DNA of 64,000 nt. Source: Atherix ibis (taxonomy: Eukaryota > Arthropoda > Insecta > Diptera > Athericidae). Both the position numbers and the translations under genes were made by a program. Numbering within the stretch: position 1 is the first letter of the stretch; each line of letters starts with the position of its first letter. The stretch is taken from NCBI GenBank assembly GCA_958298945.1, contig OY282609.1, forward strand, positions 62,654,220 through 62,718,219. Reading direction: 5' to 3'. The notes beneath the pieces are model-generated. The model did no database searches and was not told the origin of the DNA. It was given only the letters and a program-made list of their open reading frames with translations. This document shows positions 26,801 through 38,800 of the stretch, one piece after another.

Positions 26801-29800
26801 ATAGTTCCGACACTATCACCACCTTTGAAATTGTCTATTATTTTTTCCTTAAATGCATCAGGATATTTATTTCTGGCCATGTTAATAAAATAATAATTCG
26901 ATGAGCAAAATAATCAACTGTCTTACTTTAAAAACTGCAATAGAATGAACTATCGATACTGTCAGACAGTTTTTTTTCAATTTTATATTGTGTTCGAACA
27001 GTAAGAATTAAATTTAGAACCGTTAAATATCATTTCAGCTATAGCTAATACCTAACAATGTAAAACAATAACAAATTCTGCACATGGTGCTTTAGTTTTG
27101 TCGCAGTCTATTTTTTATACGTTGTTAATAATCTTGTTATATTTTGTTGTTGTTAATAAATATTTTTTTTTTTATTTATAATAAATGACGTTTTTCTATA
27201 AAAAAAACACAAAATGTGTACACATTCAATAAAAAATATCAATTTAATAGAAGAAGAGAAAATGAAATGCAAGCAAAATAACCTCCGTGCTTTAGTTATG
27301 TCCGACACTGTATAAATACCAGTACAGTATTTTATGGAATAGAAGCATCAACTTGGTCAACGTCCAGACACTAAATGAGAATACACTAATATATTGAAAT
27401 ATTCTTTAAAATGTACGGATTTATATGAAAACACGAAAATGATGACAAGTTTGAAAAAAGCATATAAATAATTAGTTCAACAAGGACATTCATATGTGAG
27501 GTTATAGTATTCGAAAGGTGTATATTTTTTGTTTTTAATAGCATTTTAATATTCATATCCTTGTTTACGAAATGGAGTGGAAAGAAGAAAAAGGCTAAGA
27601 AAAAAGCCTAGAAATAAGGTATGGTGTGAACTATGGTTTTGGTAATAAAAAATACCATAATAAGACTAAATGAACAAAATAATGGATTAAAAATGTAAAA
27701 AAGAAACTAATGGAAAAGAAAGGGCGAAAATAAAAACATCTAAGGACGATTGGAAGGATATAATAAAGACGTATCTTGTGCGGCCCATGGGTTAGAGTAC
27801 TATATACACATTTGTTTTTAGTCTGTGTACTTACACATATATAAAAAATGTTATTGCCTCATGACCAGGCGGTTTTTTGTACATACGATTTAACTTGTAT
27901 CATATACGCTAAAGACCTTAAAATTCACTTCCGCCCTCTTTATTTCATCTATCATCCCCTTATTTTGTTCTTCAAGTTTGTTTAACCCCTTTACCGGCCC
28001 TATTCATGGCATCATACAATTTATAAAGTCCTTGGACGTGGATATAACTTTTTATTATTGCAATATAAAAGTGAATTTCCTGAAAGCTTTGCAGATATTT
28101 GCACAACACCATATACTTTGCAGATATTTACAAGTACTGATAAATTTATATAAGAATTGATAGTTCTATATATATGCGAATGTATGTGTATATATTTAGC
28201 ATATACCGTTTTTCTATCATATATCGCATTTTGATATCATTTATCTTTCACTTACTCATTTTATACTCATTTATGTATTGCAATGCATGAGTATCTAGAA
28301 AATCTACTGCCTTGCTAAAAGCATTTCTTTAATGTGATACTCGTCATACTGTAATAATTATCATTATCCTCTGCATCTTCTACTCCATCGCAATCCCCAT
28401 CATTAATAGTAGAATATCGTTGGACATTATACTAGATGCCCATACTATATGTACATACATTTGTTATTTTTATTATTTTTTCCCATTGTTGAAGCTATTT
28501 TCATTAAATATTTTTTTGCCATCAAAACTTTAATAGGCAGGCAGCACAAAGTCAATTTTAAATTTATGAGAATACGTTGAAAATGCAAATAAAATTCTAT
28601 TGGTAGCTACTCGTACAGTAAAATGAGAAAAAATACTTAAAGTAAACAACATTATAATGTTGCCATTTTTGTTCTGAAATATATTTTGTATATCTATGCT
28701 ATATTAAAGAAAAATATCTTACAATGTCACACATTTGCTTCAAATATTTCTCCGATGTTTATACAAATGTTGTTTAGAAACTAAAAAGAAATGTGAAAGT
28801 GTATCCAAATGGACAAGTTTATATTGATCAATAAAAGTATATTTACAATTTTTATACAAATATAAGAAATGAATACACATCCGTACGTAAAACGCTTGAA
28901 TTTTCGTATACTGTATTATAAACACATATGTACATACATACATTAGTATATTAGCAGATCAGCTACAAAAATTGGATCTAAATTATCATGATTTCATTTT
29001 CTATTATTTTGTTTATCTATCATAGCAAACTCAGGTAAGTTTTTAGCTATCTGACGATAATCATTAGGATACTAAGTTGATTCCAGTTTCGAATAGTATT
29101 TATACCAATAGTATATGATATAGGAATACTAAAAAAAGGGTTTTTTGAGCCTATTTTCTAAGATCATTAAATTTTTCATTATAAGGATTTCTAGTCTATG
29201 CCATTTTTCCAACATTTTTCAAGTCCATTTATTTGTCATATTTTTTTCTTCATGTTTGTTTATTATAAATAAAATTACCATTTTATTTTTGTATTTTCTG
29301 TACGCAAGAATAGATATTTCACATAACTGAATATATACTCACATTTAACTATAAACACATTTGCATGTTCTTTACTTTTTTTCTACTAACCTAACCCTCT
29401 CAATAATACAAAATGAACATCTAATTTGGGCAAAACAATTTATCAAAAAATTCAAAATTACATTTCCATAGATTTTTAACCTTAATTGTTTGTTTCTTCT
29501 TTATCCAAGTTTATTATTTGTTTTAAAAAAATAAAGCTTTTAACTATATATAGATTATTAAGTTTGAAAGAAAATTTTACTTAAATAAGAGTTTTACATA
29601 TATGGTAAAAGAATCTATCGTATTTGATAAAAGTTTTATAACAAAAAACAAAATCTGTTAAAGCTTGTAAATAAAAAGGTTAAATTACTGAAAAATGTAT
29701 CATTTTGTTGTTATTTATTTTTGATAATACGATTGTTATAGAAATTTTGAATGAGATATTCTCGAATGGATTTTATTTATTGCTAATAATTTATTTTTAT

Positions 29801-32800
29801 GGAAATAAAAAAGAAATATCATAGTTAATATTTTCTTAAAGCCTATTGAACCCAATTATGACTATTTATGAAAATTCAAAAAATATATCGAACATAAATT
29901 ATAATATACAATATATATAATTGTTAAAAATTTATAAAAATATTTCAATGCATATTTTTTTCCAAAATTAAAGTAACAAAACAATAATAATCTATTACAA
30001 ATTACCCACTATTATTTTTACTACATTACCATATGGTTACTAATTAATTGTAGTTAATATACAAAGCTACTGAAAGTGCATAGTGCAAATAGTAATGTAA
30101 ACGAAATAAATTATATTAAAATATGAATGACAAGCTATTAATTGTTAAATTTAAAATTAAATTAAAAGTTTATTAATTTATGATACCATAATTGTGTGTA
30201 TTTACTGTTTTTTTGTACAGAAAAGGACGTTTACAATTTTTAATAAATTATACGATTTTCTATGTTTCAATTATTTTATGTTATAAATGCTACTTAAAAG
30301 AAAAAATATTAAGGATAATATTGTTATTATATTAATTAGGGGTTTTTTTTTAATTAAAAATGTGCTACTTTTATTAAATAGTATTTCTACAGCTTTGATT
30401 TTTCTTCAAATAGTCAAAACCATTTGTTTACTTAATGGGGCTGATTTTGATTTTGATTCTAATGTGTTTATCATATATTAGAAAACTAGTGCTCATAAAA
30501 ATTTTTGTAATACAGTTTCTTGTTTGAAAATGTAGTTAAAAAATTGTATTTATCTTTACTTTAAATATTTTAAAATAAATTTATAATATTTTCTTATTTA
30601 TGTATTACAAACATTTTAATTAATAAATCCTTAACGTGTTATATTGGTGTATTTTTGCTTCCAACTTTTTATTAGAAATTCTCTAAATAATATTTACAGA
30701 TAACAAATTTGATATTGACATATTATAAAGGAAAAAAAATTAGAAATTATGAAATAAACTTTGCTTCTTTTTCCGAGTATATTTATCTTTATTAATAAAA
30801 GTTGGTGCAAGATAAGATAGAATGTGAGATAAAAAGTTGATCGATTTTCTACAAGTTTTATATTTTTAATTCAATTTTTTTTTCTAATAAAATATTATTT
30901 ATATACCGGTTATTATTATCTAAAGTGATAATTATATAAAAATATATTATTTTTATTAACTAATTTTTTTTATTTTTAGATATTTCAAAAGAAATACTAA
31001 AAACTAAAATTGAAATTTTTAAACTAAATTAGTTTAAAATTTAAAAGTGATTAAAATTTAAAATAGAATAAATACACAAATTTTTGCTTTTTAAAAATGA
31101 GCATTCTTACTTTCTTGAACATATTTACACTAAAAATTGTGCAAATTATTATTTTTTTTTCAAATTCTAATTAAAAAATATTTTTTTCTTTCAAAGAAAA
31201 TAATTATTAATTTTATGAATAAAAAATATTGATGACAAAATTTAAAATTGTAGAGAAAAATATAAATAATTTAGTTTTAAATTAATTTTTTAAATTTTTA
31301 TTTAAAATGTTATTAATAAAATAGCATTTGTAAAATGGCCTTGAGTGTAATATGACTAGAATGTTAAAAGAATATTAAAAATTAGAACTGTTTTTTTCAA
31401 TGAGTAATTTAATAAGAAAGGTAAAAGAAAAATTTATGATTAGCCAATTAGAAACTCATAAAAATTACAAGTTTTAATTTCGTTTTAGTCTTTATTCCGT
31501 AATTGAAACGAAAAATAATGATGACATATTGAGATGCTATTTTCTTGTATCTTTTTTTACTATACAATTTTAATTTTTAATATAAAATATTTGACTTTAA
31601 AAAAAAGGGTGTGTGAATATATGTATATAAAGTCTTCTCTCACTCTCTTTTCTTGGTTTTTATTTAGTGTTTTTTTTCCCCTCTTATATTGTAAGATCAT
31701 TCATCTTACTTTTATTTATTTACTGATAGTTGATAATTGGCTTTTATTATAATTAAAAGTTATTATGATAATTGGTTTATCAAATAGTAATAATTATTCA
31801 AAAAAAAAAAATAGATGTCTCTTTTCTGTATAAAAATTTTTTATTTACCATTAATATACTATATTTTTCTTTAGGTTGATGAAAAAATAATGCTTTAAAA
31901 TTATACGGTTTGGAATAGTATAAATAATAAAAATTCTACGAATAAAATAATAATATAGTTTATTTTCGATTTTACTTTACTTTTTGCATTTTTATTAGTA
32001 AAAATTACTGTTTATTTTTCATTTTCAATATTGAAAATATTCAAGCACGTATACATAAGTAATTTTAATATTAAAATTTTGTCCATTAAAAAAAACTGAA
32101 AATAAATAAAACTAAATAACAATAATATACAATTTTTAATTTTTAAATAAGGAAATATATATTAAAGTATAAATTTATAATAAATGCAACTTAAAATTAA
32201 CATCTATGAGTATATATATATGTATTGTACGATTATAATTTAACATATTATAATTAACGTATAGAAAATAACAAAAACTCTATTAATACCCGTTTACTAT
32301 TTATTGTTTTTATTATTAAGAAAATAAATAATTTTAATGTTTTATTTTAATCTTTAGCAAAAAATTAAAAAAAATGCATATAATTTAAGTTATAAAATAA
32401 TTTTTAAAATTCACTTAGAGATTTTCATTATCGTTATATTGCATACTCACAGGAGATAATTCAATAATATTTTATATATATATTTTTTATATATATATAG
32501 TAATATCAATAATGTTACCGATATTGATATTGTTTGTTTTGTATCAAAAAAAAGTTACATTTTTATTAAGAGAGTAGAGAAGATTTTCATATCGTACCGT
32601 TTCGCTCACCTTCTTCTCCCACTGCAATACGTAAGGGACGGGATGATCACCTGGGAATTCGACGTGACAATTGAATATAACACTTTCGCCGAGTATGGCT
32701 GTGATGTGTACAGCATCTTGTGCTAAAAATAAAAAAAATACATAAATATTTAGTAATACTAATAAAAATATTCAAAAAATATTTTGATAATTTTTTATAA

Positions 32801-35800
32801 AATTATGGTAAGTTCAAGAGTGTAGCGCTTTTCCTGTGTTTTTTTTCTTCAAATGTTTATAGACAATATTATCTTATAGTTATTGTTGTATTTTAATTTT
32901 TAGTATGTTATATATGTAAATTTTTTAAAGACAATACAATACAGTAAAAGACCCATATGGACCTTGTTCAACCAGACGTTTCAATTGCCATCGAATCTAA
33001 TATCTACGATATAAAGTCTGAACAATCTTCGATGCTTGTTTAATATATTGGGTTGGCAACTAATTGATTGCGATTTTTAATTAAGAAGAAATATTCAAAA
33101 AATTTTTCTTAAAAATATAACTTTATTCAATTAGGTATTGTCCGATTTTGTTGATGATCCTTTGCCATATTTCAGGCAGTGTCGTAATTCCGTGTTCGTA
33201 AAACTTATTACTTTTGGTAGCAAAAAAACTGAATTAAATGTGATTTTACATCATCAGCGTCATTAAAAATGTTACCATTTAAGGAGTTCTGCATGAAACG
33301 AAATAAATGGTAATCTGAAGGTGGCTAGGTCAGGACTATATGGTGGCTGTGACAATACATCCCAACCTAATTTCAATAGTTTTTGGCGAGTGATGAAAGA
33401 TGTGGGCGGCTTTGCATTGTCATGCTGGGAAACAACACCCTTACGATTTGCCAATTCTGGCTGCTTTTCTTGAACTGCATTGCTCAGTTTGACGAGTTTT
33501 TGAACGTACACGGTGGAATTAATGGTTTGGTTTCTTGGTAAAAGTTCAAAGTGCAGAATTCCTTTTGACAGCATAATCTTCTTTTGGTGCATCTTAGCTT
33601 TTGATGCCGTCTGTGGTGGTTCATCTCGCATCACCCACGATCGTTTCCGATTAACGTTGTTGTAAACTATCCACTTTTCGTCGCCAGTTATCAGTCGGTT
33701 CAGAAGCGAATCGCAGTTGTTAATACGTTGCGTCAAATGAATTTCCTTAAGCTGATGAGAAATCCATAAATCGAGTTTCTTAATATAGCCAAACTGTTTT
33801 AAATTTTTTTTCAATGCATCTATGCGATACATTGAAGTTCTCTGCAACCTCACATGTTGTGCTATGACGATCTGAATCGATAATGGCATTGATATGGGTC
33901 TCTTCAACTTCAACTGGATCGTTGCGCATTTTTTAGTAAAAAATCATCAGAACGAAATTTATCAAACCAACTTTGACACTGCCCTTCTTTCAAGGCTCCA
34001 TTCCCATATACGGCACATACCTTCTTGTGTAACTGCGATGCGTTCTTGCCTTTTCGGAATTAATATAATAAAATATGTCTAAAATGCATGTCTTGTGCTT
34101 ATATTTTTAAATTTGGATGAAAACAAAACTAAATAGCTAAACGATACAATTTTTTACTAAATTAAAGGCGGAAGTCCAAAAAACAATATAGGTTAGGTGT
34201 TTTGAACGCGTTGACATAACAAAACAATGAGCTAATACCATCTATTGACAATATCCGTAATCACTTTGTTGACAACCCAATAGTAGCGCATCGCAAAAAA
34301 AAATTCAGCATACGAATTTTGGGCAGCTATATATTGTTGTAGTGCTGAATGGCTTCAACTGGAATCGCCTTCACCTCTTTGGTTATAGTCCTTTTTATAT
34401 TATTGACAGTACAAAGATGACGTCCTTTCAAGTTTTATTGATATTGGGCAGTAAGAAAAACCAGACGTGCTAAGATCAGGTGAATAGACAGAGTTGATAA
34501 ATAGGAATTCCTCGTTTCGACAAAAATTCGTTGATGTCGATGGCCATGTGACAGGGGAGCTGTCATGGTTGAGCATACAAGTGTGTACAATATCTGATCT
34601 GATGCGAAAACCTCCATTCTAAGCCTTCTAACTCACTACTTATCAGTTGCAATTTTAATCGACGGTTTCACCTCACAAGAGCCCTCAGTCGTTTCATATT
34701 TTCATCAGTTTTCGATTTTGAAAGCCTGTTTAAACGAGTTTCGTCTTCCACTGTTTCTCTACCTTCCAAAAGTTATTTTTTTTCTCGATTGCAACTTTTT
34801 GTTAGTCAAACCCGTAGATTCACCAAGTTTAACACAAAGGTTTAGACAAATTGTTGCTCTAAAATTAGATGTTCATTTTTTCGTAACACAGTTCAAAAAT
34901 ACCAGCTACTTATCGCTTAGTTACCAGACGACATTAAAACTTCTCATTGAGGACTGATGTAAAGGGTTTTCGAATAATATTGATATGATTTCTTTTCAAC
35001 AAAAAAAAACATACTAATTGTTAAGAAAATTCAAATATTTTTTATTTAATGTGAAGTACCATACAATCGATACAATTAAGTTCTGAATAAAACGTCATTC
35101 AAATGGCCTCCACGACTTCTTTTGCAGGAACGAATTCGATGAAGCCAATTTTCGAGCACTTTTTCCCCTAAATCAAGTCGTATGTCATGAATAGCACGTT
35201 CAAAATTGACTTCTAAAGCTTGAAGAGAGTCTGGTTTATTGCTAAAGACCAATGACTTCAAATAACCCCACAAAAAATAGTCTAATGGTGTTAAATCACA
35301 ACTTCTTGGAGGCCATTCAATGTCACAATTTCTTGAAATAATCGAATCTCTAAACTTTTCTCGCAATAATTCGGTTGTTGCACGTGCTGTGTGGCACGTA
35401 GCCCCGTCTTGTTGGAACCAGATGTTGTCAAGATCAACTTCTTCCAATTTCGGCCATAAAAAGTTGGTTATCATCGATCTATATCGCTCTCTATTGACAG
35501 TAACGGTGTTACCAGCTTAATTTCGAAAGAAGTACGGACCGATGATTGCACCAGACCAAAAACCACACCAAACTGTCAATTTAGGTGAATGTAATGGGTG
35601 TTCATGAATAATTTGTGGATTTTCTTCGCACCAGAATCGACAGTTTTGTTTATTTACCTCACCACTCAGATGAAAGTGACCCTCATCGGAGATGATGATT
35701 TTCTTAAAAAAAATTGCAATTGGATAACGATTATTTTGATAATAAAATTGAATAATGTGTAAACATTGTTCTTGCGTATATCTCTCCATGATAAAATGGT

Positions 35801-38800
35801 AAACATTACTGAATACAATGAAAAAAAAAAGACAGATCATGACATATTACAAATGGCCGAAACGTCACTTAGAAATCATATCACTCTTTTTGAAAAACCC
35901 TATATAAGCTATATAGGGGTGGAGGGGGGGGGGGGGTAGTCTACAGTGCTGCAAGATTGCTGTCAGTGGTGATATTCTCATCAGTTTTCTGCCATATCTC
36001 GTAGACAACAAATTGAATAATTCATATACAAACACATTGAATGATAATAATCAATACTGCAATAATTTAATAGTATTATAGTATTGATTTAATATTAGTA
36101 GTATTATATTTTTATATAATACTATAATAACAACCTATATGGTATTTAAGATACTGTTATCGTATAATTACTTATATGCCGATTTTCTTACAAAGAATGA
36201 TCGAAAAAGTGATGAGGGAAAGCGAACTTTAAGACAAAGCAGTTATAGAATAGCATTGCATAAATTTCATGAAAATTATTGCCCTAATTACTTGGTTTTT
36301 GGCTCGTATAAATACATTCTCATTACCATATCAATTAATCATGGGTACATATATCAACACTATCGTATTTAACTCTCTGAATAAATTATTACAGCAAACG
36401 GAACTCAATTTAGTAACATTTTCCAAATTACGAGTACGTACCATAGTTGGGGTAAAACATTCAGATTGGTATGGAGAAAAGCCTCGACTATTGGAAAACT
36501 TAGTTATACAATATTTAAGTGTACATGTGATTGTCTACCTGTAAATAGATATATTCTTGGATACTTTTACATGGAACAGAAATAGAAAATGCTGAGGTAA
36601 CACTAGAATTGAATTTAGAAAAAAATAACAGGGTGTATCCAGACAGATTGGCGACCCTTGTAGGACTACTTCTATTACCGTGATTGTTTGTATTCAAAAT
36701 TCGTTTGTTTTCATGCATGTATCTTTTGCTGGGCGTAAATAGGTCAACCAATTTTTTATACGAAATGGTCGTCCTAAGTTAAAAAAAATTTGCTGAAGAG
36801 AAGTGCCATTGATTGTCATTGGGAGATGATGTTCTGGATCGAATCGTGTTTTCAGTAACGGTTATTTTAATATATGTACTTGACTTGTAAATACAAATAG
36901 TTGGTTACTTTGGAGTAATTAGATTGTATGCAATTTATTTATGCGAACAATTAGCAAAATTCGTAGTGAATTTATACTAGATTCACCTTTCATTAATTTC
37001 GATTCTGAATTTGTGTTGTTCTTTCTATATACTTGCCAAAATACTTTCAATTATCGTAAGATCTACTGATGGATACTTGTGTCTTTTTTCAATTAGAAAT
37101 CAAAGTTATTTAAATCCGAATAAAATCGTTGTAATAAGTAGATTATACTCGACTAATTAAGATAGAATTAAATAAAACTTTCTAATTGTTTATATATTCT
37201 GTATTTTTATGTTAACAATATTTATAACCATAATCATAATTAAGTTAGTATAGATAATTGGAAAGTGAGAAGTATGTAATAAAATATTTTTTATAAAATT
37301 CTTCAATATGTTTTCTAAAGTGAAAACTGTCAAGAACTGTTAAGAATGACAAAATCATCTAAAGGCATAAAAAATGAAGCGTAATTTTTAATTGTTAACG
37401 AGTAAAATTGGAAATAAATATTGCTTCACTAAAGCCATAAATTATTTGACTATTTTTTGGGTAAACAAATATGTGTAGCTGTTTGTTAATTTTTGAAAAT
37501 ATTTCGATTCTTTAAATTTTTTAATTTTAAGATTTTAGCTGATGCTTGATAGTTTAGCGGTTGACAATAAATTATTTAGATTTTTTGAGGAAAAGCAAAA
37601 TCGGGAATAATTAATTACTTAATTGACGAAATTTTAAAATAGAATTATATTATGGTCTTAGTTTTGTGGAGTTGTTCGTTACGCGAAATTAAGCTCCGAA
37701 GAATTCTGACGATAACAATAATCATTCACGTATCTCGGCCCGAGTCAACTACTCAAACACAATAGCAATAAGTAAGAAAAACATCATCTGATTATTCATA
37801 TTTTATGCCTAATTCAATTTTTCAGTTCACTTAACTTCATATATAAATTTATCTTGCCTTTGATTTTAATTTCAACAATGCTGCCACATTACCAAACACT
37901 GAAATGCTGCTATATTACCAGTTTCACTGGGAGGCTCCCTAGATGGCGGATAGGTCCCTTGACACATATTGCCCGGGCAGACCAAAAGTAGCTTAAATTA
38001 AATCCAACTGCGTTGGACTCATAATAAGCGGTGGTTTGGTCAGTATCTGATCCCAGGAAATGGACAACCGAATGATTGTGGCTGGTGATAGGTATAAGAC
38101 GCACAATATTATATGCTCGTATTCAAAATGTCAGTTAGATGAATTAATCTTACGATGCAAGGGATAGGATCCCCAGGGCCAGCGCCTTTGGGAAGTGAGC
38201 AAGGAACACCTGTGATCGTAATGTTGAATTGGTGAAACAGTTGGCCAACTCAACAGATAATATAAAAAGTGAAGGGAGTGTACGAGGCAAAATAGAGGAG
38301 TTCGTTGGCTTCTGGCAGTTGTCTTCTGATTACAGACTATATTGTTGGAGACGGTGCTCATGACGGGCAGGAAGTGCAGAGAGATCATTACCATTAGAAT
38401 TGGCAAACACGAGCTGACCTCGAAACTATTATTGAAATACATGAGGATAATAATTGATGCTAGGCTCCGGTTTCAGGACCACCTATTATACGTGGGTGAA
38501 AAGGCAGTGCACTGTCATGCCTAATGGCAAAATTTGGGGAACATCCTACTCTATGCTCAATTGACCTGACGTAGAGTTGTATTAGCTCACCGCAAGAGTG
38601 CACTAAGGGTAGTCTGCGCGCTCCGAACAGTATCATATGCGGCTGTATTTTGTTGGCCGACAGCAGATGGACTCACCGTCTCATCGTTACGGTGGAGCAA
38701 TGCTTTGACGTCGTGGTGAAGTTGGCGACTACATATCCAAATTGTTGACGGGACATGGATTTTTCCGGGGTTACCATTACCGCCTTAGACCCAATGTGGC

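Larger units (their letters stand above)
25589..27310 (-). mobile_element. intact Tc1-like transposon with long IR/DR ends
   Basis: The element runs CAGTGTCGGACATAACT to its inverted copy and is flanked by TA on both sides, the Tc1/mariner target duplication. It is 1722 bp. Terminal inverted repeats of about 230 bp differ by two substitutions plus poly-A length. Each arm carries two direct repeats (outer CGGACATAACTAAAGCAC, inner GCGACAAAACTAAAGCAC), the IR/DR layout also seen in Bari/Paris/Sleeping Beauty-type elements. One uninterrupted transposase gene lies inside. Near-identical arms and an intact ORF point to a recent insertion in the tutl intron. Confidence 0.95.
23310..32597 (-). other. 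tutl intron between coding exons 2 and 3
   Basis: 9.3 kb intron dividing the Ig1 domain. It carries the Tc1-like element at 25589..27310. A 111-codon plus-strand frame at 24466..24801 contains a signal-peptide-like stretch (FLHILVVCSLPLTSAF) but resembles no family I know and is probably chance. The remainder, about 27320..32597, is AT-rich with no supported feature. Confidence 0.75.
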
